Of a stretch of DNA of 45,906 nucleotides, positions 32,970 through 42,090 are shown one piece after another. Position 1 is the stretch's first letter. Every line of letters begins with the position of its first letter. The notes under the pieces were generated by a model that made no database searches, was not told the origin of the DNA, and saw only the letters and a list, made by a program, of their open reading frames with translations. This DNA comes from Arthrobacter sp. (GTDB taxonomy: Bacteria; Actinomycetota; Actinomycetes; Actinomycetales; Micrococcaceae): the NCBI RefSeq assembly GCF_030540645.1, contig NZ_JAUNVV010000020.1, positions 1-45,906 of the forward strand, read 5' to 3'. The position numbers and the translations under genes are program-made.

Positions 32970-33692
32970 TCAGGCCCTCGATGCTGCGGAAATGGCTGCG
33001 TCGAAGTGCTCCAAGGCCAACTCGGCCAGCAGTTGCGAGGGCAGCAGCGGTTCAGACACCAGGTCGGCTCCCGCGTTGGCCAGTTGGTCGTGGAAATAGC
33101 CCGGTGCCAATAGATAGGACGCCACGGCAACCCCGGCCGCACCCTCGGCGCGCAGCTGTGCGACCGCTTCCGGTATCGATGGGCGCGCGCTTGCACCGTA
33201 CGCCGCCACGATCCGCTCCGGGCGGCGCACAGCCAAATCAGCAGCCAGCACTTCAATCTGCTCGGCAGCTTCCGGGCGTGAGGACCCGGCAGCGGCCAAC
33301 ACAATCCCCCAGCCATGCGGTAGTTTCCCGAGCCGCTCATCCAGCAGTTTGGCCAGGCGGGGATCAGGCCCCAGCGGTGCGGCGGCCACCGTGTCCGAAC
33401 GGCTGGCAACGGCTTCGGCAATGTCCACCTGCACATGGAATCCCACCGTGAGCAGCAGCGGCACGACGACGGCCCGCACCCCTGGCGCCACGCTCGCCAC
33501 CACGTCGGGGAGCGCGGGCTCTTGAACGTCAACGTATGCCTCAAGGACCCGCAAACCCGGCCGAAGTTCAGCAATTTCGGCCCTGACCTGATTGATGCGC
33601 TGTTGGCCCTCAGCGTTGTTGGTGCCGTGGGCGCACGCGATCATGAAAGTGTCCACGCTTGGTGGGGCTGCATCGACTCGTGACGTGTTCAT
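32970..33692 (-). CDS. Sirohydrochlorin chelatase-like protein (CbiX family)
   Basis: The 240-residue protein resembles CbiX/SirB-type sirohydrochlorin chelatases: CAHGT near residue 20 with the first metal histidine, PLLLTVGFHVQVDI with the second, and a second half-repeat (GIVLAAAGSSRPEA; ASYLLAPGYFHDQL) typical of the two-domain form. It would insert iron to give siroheme for Sir. The ATG at 33692 is chosen for AGAAGGAG seven bases upstream; a TTG at 33698 is a weaker alternative. It shares the metal insertion step with CysG, so the two may be partly redundant. Confidence 0.87.
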   Translation of the reverse strand: MNTSRVDAAPPSVDTFMIACAHGTNNAEGQQRINQVRAEIAELRPGLRVLEAYVDVQEPALPDVVASVAPGVRAVVVPLLLTVGFHVQVDIAEAVASRSDTVAAAPLGPDPRLAKLLDERLGKLPHGWGIVLAAAGSSRPEAAEQIEVLAADLAVRRPERIVAAYGASARPSIPEAVAQLRAEGAAGVAVASYLLAPGYFHDQLANAGADLVSEPLLPSQLLAELALEHFDAAISAASRA

Positions 33693-33785
33693 GGGCAAAC
33701 TCCTTCTGGCCGGGCTGCCGGCGTGCGGGCTGATCTTGCTGCCAATGTACGTTAGTTGGAAGCCTCGCTGCCGGCCGGTGTGGCT

Positions 33786-35090
33786 TTAGAGTACTATCCG
33801 CATCGGGTCCTCCAAGATCTGCTTGAGGTTCTGCAGGAACGCGGCCGCTGTGGCACCATCGAGAACCCGGTGGTCCACCGTCAGGGTGAGTTTGAGTACT
33901 TTCCGTGTGGTGAGTTCACCGTCGCGCACCACCGGCTCCTCCGACGTTGCACCCACGGCGAGGATCGCCGCTTCGGGCGGGTTGATGATGGCCGTGAAAT
34001 TGTCGATCCCGAACATGCCCAAGTTGCTGACCGTAAACGTCCCGCCGCTGAACTGCTGCAGCGTCAAGGTCCCTTCCCTGGCCTTGCTGGCCAAGTCCCG
34101 TGTTTCCGTGGCGATCTCCGCCAGGCCCTTCCTGTCCGCATCCCGCACCACAGGCACAATCAGGCCGTCCGGCACCGCAACGGCCAGGCCCACGTTGACG
34201 TGCCGATGCTGATAGATCTTGTCACCGGCCCACGACGAATTCACCACCGGGTGTGCCCGCAGCGCCACCGCACAGGCGCGCACCAGCAGGTCGGTGACGC
34301 TCGCCTTGACCCCCACATCCGCAAACCTCGCATTGATTCCACTGCGGAACTCCAGCAGCGCATCCATCTGAACCACGGCCGTCAGGAAGAAGTGCGGCAC
34401 CGCAGAGCTCTCGGTCAGCCGTTTGGCCACGACCTTGCGCATCTGCGTCAACGGGATCTCAACCGAGTCCTCCTGTGCAGCAGGTGAAGAGCCAGTCGCA
34501 GGTGCAGGCGTGGACGACGGCGAGGGGGCCTTCTCATTTCGGCTGGCAGCAGCACCGTGGTCGCCGGCGGCATGGTCGCCAGGGGCGTGTTCCCCTGCGG
34601 CCAGAACGTCTGCTCTGACCACCCGGCCACCGGGACCGGTGCCCTTAATATCCGCAGGATCAAGGCCCCGTTCCACCGCCATCTTGCGCGCCAACGGAGA
34701 TGCGAACACCCTGCCATCGGCATGACCGTGGGCGTCGGCATCGGAGTGGGCAGCACTTTTCGGGGCCAGGCCCTCGCTTGCGGGCGAGGCCACCTCTGCC
34801 GAACCGCCGCCTTCCGGAGCAGCGGCGTCAGGAGCAGAACCAGCGCCGGTACCACTGCCGTCACCAATGAATGCGACAGGCTGGCCGATGGCCACAGTGG
34901 CGCCCTCGGCCACCAGCAGACGCTCCAGCACGCCGTCGTCAAACGCCTCCAAGTCCATCGTGGCCTTGTCCGTTTCAATCTCACCGATAACGTCGCCGGC
35001 CTTGACTGTGTCGCCTTCGTGCTTGAGCCAACGACCCAGAATCCCTTCCTCCATGGTGTCGGAAAGGCGGGGCATAATTACCTCTGGCAT
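33786..35090 (-). CDS. pdhC: Dihydrolipoamide acyltransferase (E2) of a pyruvate dehydrogenase-type complex
   Basis: The 434-residue E2 has one N-terminal lipoyl domain with K42 in IETDKATMD, a peripheral subunit-binding domain (about 129-165, SPLARKMAVERGLDPADIKG) and a C-terminal acyltransferase domain with the catalytic histidine in TVDHRVLDG. The linkers are unusual: one reads HSDADAHGHADG and the other HAPGDHAAGDHG, rich in His and Asp rather than the usual Ala-Pro. A strong AGGAGG lies five bases before the ATG. It is third in the E1 alpha, E1 beta, E2 operon; no E3 gene follows. Confidence 0.94.
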   Translation of the reverse strand: MPEVIMPRLSDTMEEGILGRWLKHEGDTVKAGDVIGEIETDKATMDLEAFDDGVLERLLVAEGATVAIGQPVAFIGDGSGTGAGSAPDAAAPEGGGSAEVASPASEGLAPKSAAHSDADAHGHADGRVFASPLARKMAVERGLDPADIKGTGPGGRVVRADVLAAGEHAPGDHAAGDHGAAASRNEKAPSPSSTPAPATGSSPAAQEDSVEIPLTQMRKVVAKRLTESSAVPHFFLTAVVQMDALLEFRSGINARFADVGVKASVTDLLVRACAVALRAHPVVNSSWAGDKIYQHRHVNVGLAVAVPDGLIVPVVRDADRKGLAEIATETRDLASKAREGTLTLQQFSGGTFTVSNLGMFGIDNFTAIINPPEAAILAVGATSEEPVVRDGELTTRKVLKLTLTVDHRVLDGATAAAFLQNLKQILEDPMRIVL

Positions 35091-35099
35091 GGGGTCCTC

Positions 35100-36113
35100 C
35101 TAGCTTTCGAAACTTGTGTCATCGAGCAGTTCAAGGATCACGCGGCGCAGGTCCCCGGCATCGGGCAGGGCACGGCGTTCCAAGGGTTTCGCGTACGGGA
35201 GCGGGACTTCGGCCGCCGCCACCCTGCGCACGGGCGCGTCCAGGTAGTCGAACGCACCCTCCATCAAAGTGGCCGAGATCTCCGCACCGATCCCGTAGCT
35301 GAGCCAGTCGTCCTCCAGCACCACCGCCCGGCCAGTCTTGCGCACGGAGGCACAGATGGTGGGACGGTCAAGGGGGCGCAGGCTGCGCAAGTCCACGACC
35401 TCCACGGAGATACCTTCCTCCGCCATCTGGCGAGCCACCTCAACAGCGATGGTCGTGGCCCGCGAGTACGCGATGACCGTCAGGTCGGTACCCTCCTTGA
35501 CGACGGCGGCCCGGCCAATTTCCGCCGGCACGTCACCTGCGGGGACCTCGCCCTTCGTGTTGTACAGGGCCAGGTTCTCCAGAAAGATGACGGGGTCGTC
35601 GTCCCTGATGGCCGCCAGCAGCAAGGCCTTGGCGTCGGCGGGGGTGGAGGGTGCCACCACCTTGAGCCCGGGTACGTGCGCGTACCAGACCTCCAGGTTT
35701 TGTGAGTGTGTGGCAGCCAGCTGCTGCCCGCCGCCGCCTGGCATCCTAATCACCATGGGCACGCTTTGCTGCCCACCGAACATGCCGTAGATCTTCGCTG
35801 CGTGGTTCACGATCTGGTCGATGGCGATCAGGCTGAAGTTCAGTGTCATGATCTCCACCACCGGGCGCATGCCCAGCATCGCGGCACCGATGGCCGCCCC
35901 CACGAAGCCCTCCTCCGCGATGGGAGTATCCCTGACTCGTTCCGGGCCGAATTCGGTCAACAGCCCTGCCGTGATTTTGTAGGAACCTTCAAAGATGCCG
36001 ATTTCCTCACCTACGAGGATCACCTTGTCATCGCGGCTCATCTCGCTCCGGAGGGCGTCGTTCAGGGCCTGCCGGTAAGTGACCAGCGTTGTCTTGTCTG
36101 CTTCTGTGCTCAT
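35100..36113 (-). CDS. pdhB: Pyruvate dehydrogenase-type E1 component, beta subunit
   Basis: The 337-residue transketolase-like subunit has EEIGIFEGSYKITAGLL, a PIAEEGFVGAAIGAAMLGMR region and a C-terminal VEVVDLRSLRPLDRPTI segment typical of E1 beta. With E1 alpha it decarboxylates a 2-oxo acid using thiamine diphosphate and acylates the E2 lipoyl group. Its ATG overlaps the E1 alpha stop by ATGA, and pdhC follows after nine bases. Pyruvate is the likely substrate, but branched-chain oxo acids or acetoin are possible. Confidence 0.93.
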   Translation of the reverse strand: MSTEADKTTLVTYRQALNDALRSEMSRDDKVILVGEEIGIFEGSYKITAGLLTEFGPERVRDTPIAEEGFVGAAIGAAMLGMRPVVEIMTLNFSLIAIDQIVNHAAKIYGMFGGQQSVPMVIRMPGGGGQQLAATHSQNLEVWYAHVPGLKVVAPSTPADAKALLLAAIRDDDPVIFLENLALYNTKGEVPAGDVPAEIGRAAVVKEGTDLTVIAYSRATTIAVEVARQMAEEGISVEVVDLRSLRPLDRPTICASVRKTGRAVVLEDDWLSYGIGAEISATLMEGAFDYLDAPVRRVAAAEVPLPYAKPLERRALPDAGDLRRVILELLDDTSFES

Positions 36114-37150
36114 GGCAGCACCACCATCCTTTCGCCGGGAAGTGCCGTGGGCGCATTGGGTACCGGGGTTGCATACGCGTAGTCGAAGAGTTGATCAGGG
36201 GTGGGGTCAGGCCCCGCATCCGCGAACGCCACGGCCGCCGCCACCTCACCATCCACTTTGGTTTCAATGGCCGCTGTCTGCTTTTCGGTGAGCGTGCCAT
36301 CGGCAATCAGCCGGGCACGCAATGCCGGCACCGGATCCGCCTCTTGGGCAGTTTCAACATCCGCCGCTGAACGGTACCGTGCCGGGTCAACCACGGAGTG
36401 GCCGCGCAACCGGTAGCTCATCAATTCCAGCAAGGCTGGCCGGCGCTCAGTCCGGGCTTGGTCCAGTGCTTCGGTGGCTGCTTGGCGCACAGCCAGGACG
36501 TCCCCGCCGTCGGCCCTGACCCCGGGAATCCGGTAAGAGGCGCCACGCTTGTACAGTTCCGGCTCCCCTGCCGCCATCTCCACGGTGGTGCCCATGCCAA
36601 GCCTGTTGTTAATGACCACGTAGACAATGGGCAGCGACCACACGGCCGCCAGGTTCAGCGATTCGTGGAAGGCGCCAATATTAGTGGTCCCGTCCCCCAT
36701 CTGGCACATGACGGCCTCAGCATCCGGTCCCGGTGCACCCCGGTACGTCAATGCCAGCGCCGCGCCAGTCGCCGGGGGGATCTGGCCGCCCACAATCCCA
36801 TAGCCGCCGAGCATCCGCTTCTCAGTGTCGAACAAGTGCATGGACCCGCCACGTCCTTTGGAGACGCCGGTGGTCTTGCCAAAAAGTTCAGCCATGACCT
36901 TGCCGGTGTCCATGCCACGCATCAGGGCGTAGCCATGGTCGCGGTAGTTGGTGAAAAGGTAGTCAGTGGGCCGCAATGCGTCCATCAGCCCCACCACTGA
37001 CGCCTCTTCGCCCAGGTTCAAGTGGCAATAGCCGCCGACCTTGGCCCGTTTGTACATCTGGTCCGCGCTCAATTCGAACTTGCGGATGAGTACCATCCGC
37101 CGGTAAAACTCCACCAACTGCTCGGCTTCCGCCGTCCTCGACTGTTTCAT
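36110..37150 (-). CDS. pdhA: Pyruvate dehydrogenase-type E1 component, alpha subunit
   Basis: The 346-residue E1 alpha has the thiamine diphosphate motif beginning GDGTTNIGAFHESLN and ending VINN, plus GGYCHLNLGEEASVVG (about 40-55), KGRGGSMHLFD and the loop RGHSVVDPARYR. AAGGAG lies seven bases before the ATG. Actinobacteria usually rely on a single-chain AceE E1, so this heterodimeric set is probably an extra complex with a specialised role. Upstream lie the CBS and exporter genes on the same strand with an 84-base gap. Confidence 0.93.
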   Translation of the reverse strand: MKQSRTAEAEQLVEFYRRMVLIRKFELSADQMYKRAKVGGYCHLNLGEEASVVGLMDALRPTDYLFTNYRDHGYALMRGMDTGKVMAELFGKTTGVSKGRGGSMHLFDTEKRMLGGYGIVGGQIPPATGAALALTYRGAPGPDAEAVMCQMGDGTTNIGAFHESLNLAAVWSLPIVYVVINNRLGMGTTVEMAAGEPELYKRGASYRIPGVRADGGDVLAVRQAATEALDQARTERRPALLELMSYRLRGHSVVDPARYRSAADVETAQEADPVPALRARLIADGTLTEKQTAAIETKVDGEVAAAVAFADAGPDPTPDQLFDYAYATPVPNAPTALPGERMVVLP

Positions 37151-37233
37151 TGTGGTTCTCCTTCAAGCCTGCGTAGCTCTGGCAGTGCTGTGCTGAGTGG
37201 TGCCCGGTTGCCGGGCCTGCTGTGAGGGGACTG

Positions 37234-37719
37234 TCAGGTCCCGGGCGACTGTTCATGAAGTTCAAACCGGCTGCCGTCGGCCTGGCAACGGGGGCATTTG
37301 TCCGGCGGGGTGGGCCCGCGTACGGGTTCCCCACACACCGCACACACCCATTCCGTGGCAAGCAGCGAGACAATGTCTCCACGGCTCACGATTCCCACGA
37401 CTCGGCCGTCCTCCAGAACCGGGAGCCGCCGGACTCGTTTTTCGATCAGCAGGTGCCGCAGATCTGCGATCCTGGTTCCCGCGCTGACGGAGATGACGGC
37501 GGTGGTCATGAGGGATGCTGCCGTTGCCCCCTCTTTCGCGAGCAGGTCAAATTCGCTGACCAATCCGAGGACGTGGCCCGAGTCGTCCACGACGGGCACG
37601 CCGCTGATCCTGTTGGCGCGGAGCAAATCCGCGATCTCGGCCACTGCCGTGTCCCCGGGGATGGCTATCACCGGGCTGCTCATGATGTCTGCCGCCGTAG
37701 CGGGGATTCTGGCGTCCAT
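37234..37719 (-). CDS. CBS-pair protein with C-terminal zinc ribbon
   Basis: The 161-residue protein has two CBS domains (about 5-60 and 68-120; IMSSPVIAIPGDTAVAEIAD and LMTTAVISVSAGTRIADL), which bind adenine nucleotides, followed by a rubredoxin-like zinc ribbon with WVCAVCGEPVRG and CPRCQADG, two CxxC knuckles 15 residues apart. The ribbon implies a metal or electron-transfer role. AGGAGA lies five bases before the ATG, and the gene follows the exporter by eight bases. The partner is unknown; it lies upstream of pdhABC. Confidence 0.88.
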   Translation of the reverse strand: MDARIPATAADIMSSPVIAIPGDTAVAEIADLLRANRISGVPVVDDSGHVLGLVSEFDLLAKEGATAASLMTTAVISVSAGTRIADLRHLLIEKRVRRLPVLEDGRVVGIVSRGDIVSLLATEWVCAVCGEPVRGPTPPDKCPRCQADGSRFELHEQSPGT

Positions 37720-37727
37720 GGTTTCTC

Positions 37728-39377
37728 CTAATGTGCTTGTAACGGTCCGTGGCGGCCGGATCTGTGTCCGGCCGCCCCAAATTTTGCGGCATATTGTCCT
37801 TTGCGCGGCTGCCCGAAGCCGCTCTGTCCGGACCCGGCGGCGACGGCTCCGGGAGTGGTCTTGTCCTGGCAGCAGGCAGCCGATTCGTCGGGTATGAAGC
37901 CACCGGCGTCCTTGTTGGTAATTCCGACGGCGGAGATGGCCCCTCCGATCACCAGCAGAACAGCAACCACCGCCATGATGCGCCGGAACGAGTCAATATC
38001 CAGCGCTGTACCAACGATGATCCCGGCCAAGGCGATGGCGACCAGGCCCGCCACCCGGGAGACTGCGTTATTCACTGCCGAACCAATGCCGCTTTGCAGC
38101 GGAGGGACCGCACTGAGGATCGCCGAGGTCAGCGGCGCCACAGTCACGGCAAGGCCAAGGCCGTACAGAACCATGCCCGGAAGCATCTGCAGCCAGAAGT
38201 TAAACGGCTCACCGGCTGTCATCATCAACAAAAAGCCGATCCCGGCTACAACCGGGCCCACCGCCATGAACAGTCGCGGGCCGTACCGCCCGGACAACCC
38301 TCCGAACACACCTGCAAGGAACATGGAAAGCACCGCCACCGGCAGTGTTGCCAGCCCAGCCTGCGCGGCCGTGAATCCGGCAACCTCCTGCAGGAAGATC
38401 ACCACCATGAGCGGGCCCAGCGACACTCCCGCATAGACAAAGGCCGTGGCCAGATTGCCAACACCAAAATTGCGGGCCCGGAACAGGACCAGAGGCATCA
38501 TGGGGTGCCGTGCCTTGGCTTCCCAGAGCAGGAACGCAGTCAGCAGCAGGATCCCCATTACGAACGGGAGAAAGACGGCGGGGTTCTGCCAGCCGAGGCG
38601 TTGCTGCTCAATCAAGGCAAACACTGTGCCGGCCAGTCCCACCGCCGCCAGGACGGCGCCGACGACGTCGACCGGCGGGTGTCCTTTCCCGGCGTCGAAT
38701 GCTCCGGCAGCCGGCCGGGTTCGCCCCAGTCCCATAAGGAGCACTAACGTGACGGCGATGGGAATGACGTTGATCGCAAACACCAGCCGCCAACTGATGT
38801 ACTCCACCAGCACCCCTCCAAGCAGCGGGCCGGCGACGAAAGCGGTTCCCGTCCAGGCGGTCCACGTTCCGATGGCCTTGGCCCTGCCCGGACCGTTGAA
38901 AATGGAGGTGATCAGGGCCAGCGAGCTGGGCACCAGGAGTGCGGCCCCGGCACCCTGAACGGCACGGGCAGCAATGAGTAGCCCCCCGGTAGGTGCCACC
39001 GCGCAGGCCAGCGATGCGATACCAAAAATGGCCAACCCCAGACGAAGTATGCGGATCCTGCCAAAGTTGTCGGAGAGTGAACCTGCCAGGAGAATCAAGG
39101 CTCCCAGGGTCAGCAGGTAGGCATCAACCACCCATTGTTGAGTTGGCAGGCCACCACCGAGATCATCTTCGATGGCCGGAAGTGCCACATTGACAATGGC
39201 ACCGTCAAGAAACGCCACAAAAGATGCGAGGATGGCCACCCACAGGACCCGGCGCTGCAACGGCGCCATCAGAGGACGTGCCGGAGGGCCGGAAACTGGC
39301 AGGATGGAGGCCGCGCGGGCCGATTCTCCCCTGCGCGGCCGGTCCGTTGGACCGTCACCTTTGCGCTGCCTCCCCAT
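37728..39377 (-). CDS. DHA2-family (EmrB/QacA-like) MFS exporter
   Basis: The 549-residue transporter has about fourteen helices; the first contains ILASFVAFLDGAIVNVALPA, the D-x-x-I-V-N-V-A-L-P motif of DHA2 drug exporters, then QWVVDAYLLTLGALILLAG and the motif A loop GSLSDNFGRIRI. The first 35 residues and the last 55 are polar, probably cytosolic. The frame runs to 39527, but that start would overlap the divergent NADH dehydrogenase. The ATG at 39377 follows a near-consensus promoter by six bases. ATG 39269 is an alternative. The substrate is unknown. Confidence 0.9.
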   Translation of the reverse strand: MGRQRKGDGPTDRPRRGESARAASILPVSGPPARPLMAPLQRRVLWVAILASFVAFLDGAIVNVALPAIEDDLGGGLPTQQWVVDAYLLTLGALILLAGSLSDNFGRIRILRLGLAIFGIASLACAVAPTGGLLIAARAVQGAGAALLVPSSLALITSIFNGPGRAKAIGTWTAWTGTAFVAGPLLGGVLVEYISWRLVFAINVIPIAVTLVLLMGLGRTRPAAGAFDAGKGHPPVDVVGAVLAAVGLAGTVFALIEQQRLGWQNPAVFLPFVMGILLLTAFLLWEAKARHPMMPLVLFRARNFGVGNLATAFVYAGVSLGPLMVVIFLQEVAGFTAAQAGLATLPVAVLSMFLAGVFGGLSGRYGPRLFMAVGPVVAGIGFLLMMTAGEPFNFWLQMLPGMVLYGLGLAVTVAPLTSAILSAVPPLQSGIGSAVNNAVSRVAGLVAIALAGIIVGTALDIDSFRRIMAVVAVLLVIGGAISAVGITNKDAGGFIPDESAACCQDKTTPGAVAAGSGQSGFGQPRKGQYAAKFGAAGHRSGRHGPLQAH

Positions 39378-39383
39378 GTGGCC

Positions 39384-39412
39384 ATTAGAGCCCTGTGAGG
39401 CCAGCGCGTCAA
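39384..39412 (-). promoter_or_regulatory. Promoter of the DHA2 exporter (leaderless)
   Basis: On the minus strand TTGACG (plus 39407-39412), a 17-base spacer and TCTAAT (plus 39384-39389) end six bases before the ATG at 39377. TTGACG and the spacing are near consensus, which decides this start. Confidence 0.68.
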
Positions 39413-39516
39413 GGGCACGGCACGGCCGGTCATTGACGTCCGTGCCCAACAGGGCGATCGTGGAAGGGAAGGCAGCCGAACGGCTACGGTGAACAGTCAG
39501 CAATCCAGGAGCGGTC

Positions 39517-40863
39517 ATGACACCCAAGCAGTCCCCTCACATCCTTATTCTTGGCGGCGGATACGTCGGCCTCTACACCGCCTGGGGGCTGCGCCGCGCA
39601 CTTCCCCCAGGCAAGGCGCGAGTCACGGTGGTTGAACCCAACCCGTACATGACGTACCAGCCTCTGCTGCCGGAGGTGGCTGGGGGCGAGCTTGACGCCC
39701 GCAGCGTTGCGGTGGATCTGACCCGTGCACTGAAGGGCATGGACCTGTTTCGCGGACGGCTCCTCTCGCTGGACGTGGCAGGACGCACTGCCCGCCTTGA
39801 ATCACTCAGCGGCGAAACCTCCACAGTGGCTTTTGACCACGTAGTCCTTGCCATGGGCGCAGTCAGCAGGACTTTTCCCACGCCGGGTTTGGCCGATCAC
39901 GGCATCGGTTTCAAGACCCTTGCGGAGGCCGTCCACGTCCGCAACCAAGTGTTGGGAAACATTGCCCTTGCAGCATCCTCCACCGACCCGGAAGTGCGGG
40001 CGAAGGCCTTGACGTTTGTTTTCGTGGGTGGCGGCTACACGGGGGTGGAAGCCCTGTGCGAGCTCAGTGACCTGGCCAAGCTCGCAGTGGATGAACGCCC
40101 GTCACTGAACCGTAGCGAACTGCGTTGGGTGCTGGTGGAAGCCTTGGACCGGGTGGCACCGGAGGTGGGCCCTAAACTCTCAAAGTTCACTCTTGCCCAG
40201 CTGCGTGAGCGCGGTATCGACGTTCGTCTGGAGACCACGATGAAGTCCTGCGTGGATTCGCAGGTAGTCCTCAGCGACGGCAGCACCTTCGCCGCGAACA
40301 CCATTGTCTGGACGGCGGGGGTCAAGCCAAACCCTGTATTGGATGACACCGACGTACCCCGCGGCCCCAAGGGGCATGTCAGTGCCAATGCCAAGCTTCA
40401 GGTCATCGACGACGACGGCGTGCCCGTGCCAGGCGTCTGGGCGGCTGGCGACAACGCCCAAGTCCCCGACGCGACTGCCGAAAAGCAGCCAGCCTTCTAC
40501 GCACCCAACGCCCAAAACGCCGTGCGCCAGGCGAAAGTGCTGGCGCAGAACATTGCGGCTGCCTTGGAAGGCAAGCCTCCTGCAGAATTCAAGCACAAGT
40601 CCCTGGGTACCTTGGCGAGCTATGGGGTTGGCCGGGGTGCCGCCGTCGTGCTGGGTATTGAACTTAAAAACAGGCCCGCCTGGATCGTCGACAGGATGTA
40701 CCACGGTCTTGCCGTGCCAACCTTCAACCGCAAATGGCATGTGTTTTCGGCGTGGATTGTCGGCGCCTTCAGCAAGCGCGACCTCACCGCGCTGCCGGGC
40801 ATTGAACACCCCCGCCGGGCGTTCCTGGAGACGTTCGAGAAGAAAGACAAGAAGAAGGATTAG
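39517..40863 (+). CDS. ndh: Type II NADH dehydrogenase (NDH-2)
   Basis: The 448-residue flavoprotein has FAD motif ILGGGYVGLY (about 10-19), the NAD-binding VFVGGGYTGVE (about 168-178), WAAGDNAQVPD (FAD region) and a basic C-terminal amphipathic segment (KKDKKKD end) for membrane attachment. It passes electrons from NADH to menaquinone without pumping protons. AGGAG lies five bases before the ATG. It is divergent from the exporter and ends five bases from the convergent ABC permease gene, with no hairpin there. Confidence 0.93.
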   Translation: MTPKQSPHILILGGGYVGLYTAWGLRRALPPGKARVTVVEPNPYMTYQPLLPEVAGGELDARSVAVDLTRALKGMDLFRGRLLSLDVAGRTARLESLSGETSTVAFDHVVLAMGAVSRTFPTPGLADHGIGFKTLAEAVHVRNQVLGNIALAASSTDPEVRAKALTFVFVGGGYTGVEALCELSDLAKLAVDERPSLNRSELRWVLVEALDRVAPEVGPKLSKFTLAQLRERGIDVRLETTMKSCVDSQVVLSDGSTFAANTIVWTAGVKPNPVLDDTDVPRGPKGHVSANAKLQVIDDDGVPVPGVWAAGDNAQVPDATAEKQPAFYAPNAQNAVRQAKVLAQNIAAALEGKPPAEFKHKSLGTLASYGVGRGAAVVLGIELKNRPAWIVDRMYHGLAVPTFNRKWHVFSAWIVGAFSKRDLTALPGIEHPRRAFLETFEKKDKKKD

Positions 40864-40868
40864 GACGC

Positions 40869-42089
40869 TCAGCCCTTTTTCGTGAAGGCCCTGCGCAGCG
40901 AGAGCTTGCGGGAATACTCGATGGAGCCGTAGCGGAACAAGTGCACGGCAACGCGCAAGGCCAGCAGGCCGAACACGAATAGTTCCGCAATCACAATGGC
41001 CGCCGAGACGCCGTTGAGTGAGCCAAACGCGTTGCGCAGAATGGCGGTGATGGGCGCCGTGAAGGGGAAGAACGTGAAGACTTGCACAATCAAGGAGCCG
41101 GGGTCGCTGACCACCAGGGTCACAATGTAAAACGGGACGAACATCATGATCATGACCGGGGCAAACACGGCAGCCGCATCCTTGGCCGTGGGCATGACGG
41201 CCCCAATGCCCACCAGTACGCCGGTAAAGAGGATGAAACCGCCAATAAACAGCAGCGCGCCCACCATCATCGGTAGGAACTGGAATTGCAGCGCGGAAAG
41301 GTCAAAGTCCGGGATGGCCAGCTGCCCGCGGAAGAACACATAGCCCAGCAGCATGGGCGTGGAAAACACCAGCGCCTGCACCGCACCGACAAGGAACAAC
41401 GAAATCACCTTGCCCACCACCAGCGTTGTCGGGTCAAGGGTAGTCAGGATCATTTCGGTGACCCGGTTCTCCTTCTCCTCCAGCGTTGACGCCAGCATTT
41501 GATTGGCCAGCAGGATGATCACCACATAGAACAGCACCAGGAACAGCAGCGGCGGCACCACGGTTTCCAAGCCGCCGGAGGGTTGGCCGTCCTTGAACGT
41601 TTGCGCTTCGGTGCTGAAATTTCCCTGCACGGCGGCCGTCAGTTCAGCCGAGCCCACCTTTTCCTGGGCCGAAAGAATGACCAGCTGCTTGGCCACGGCG
41701 TCGTACGTGCCGTTCTTGAAAATGCCCTGATCCATGCCATAGACCAGCACCGGTTCCTTCGTGATGCTGGCCGGGAAACTGAAATAGGCATTGAGTTTGC
41801 CTTCCTTCACACGTTCGACGGCGGTGCCCGGGCTGGTCTCGATGCGCCCACCCATCGCTGTGGCAATGGCCGGATCAATGAGCTGCGAAGCGTCGGAATA
41901 GCTGAAGTCGAGGCTCTGGTTTTTTTGTTGTTCGGTGCGGTCCTGTGCTGAAGAAGTGCTGACAAAGACCAGCACGAAGACAATGGCCAGCAGCACCGGA
42001 ATGGCCAGTGTGGCAATCCAGAAGCGACGTTTTTTCACGGTCCTGGTGAACTCGAATTGAACTACCGTGCCCAGGTTATGGCGGGCCAT
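40869..42089 (-). CDS. ABC-2 type transporter permease, NatB-like
   Basis: The 406-residue protein has one N-terminal helix (about 24-46), a large extracytoplasmic domain (about 50-180) and five or six C-terminal helices (LLFLVLFYVVIILLANQMLA onward, then the EKENRVTEMILTT loop). This is the layout of ABC-2 permeases such as NatB of the Na+ exporter. It lies one base after the stop of the ATPase gene and forms an operon with it. The substrate may be sodium, an antibiotic or another solute. Confidence 0.9.
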   Translation of the reverse strand: MARHNLGTVVQFEFTRTVKKRRFWIATLAIPVLLAIVFVLVFVSTSSAQDRTEQQKNQSLDFSYSDASQLIDPAIATAMGGRIETSPGTAVERVKEGKLNAYFSFPASITKEPVLVYGMDQGIFKNGTYDAVAKQLVILSAQEKVGSAELTAAVQGNFSTEAQTFKDGQPSGGLETVVPPLLFLVLFYVVIILLANQMLASTLEEKENRVTEMILTTLDPTTLVVGKVISLFLVGAVQALVFSTPMLLGYVFFRGQLAIPDFDLSALQFQFLPMMVGALLFIGGFILFTGVLVGIGAVMPTAKDAAAVFAPVMIMMFVPFYIVTLVVSDPGSLIVQVFTFFPFTAPITAILRNAFGSLNGVSAAIVIAELFVFGLLALRVAVHLFRYGSIEYSRKLSLRRAFTKKG

Positions 42090-42090
42090 G

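Noticed and set aside
34557..35705. 382-codon plus-strand frame opposite pdhC and pdhB
   Set aside because: It is antisense to two genes and rich in Arg, Gly and His from the reverse reading of the linkers.
37202..37216. GCCCGG-TTG-CCGGGC hairpin before pdhA
   Set aside because: The 6-bp stem is too short to claim as a terminator or attenuator without further support.
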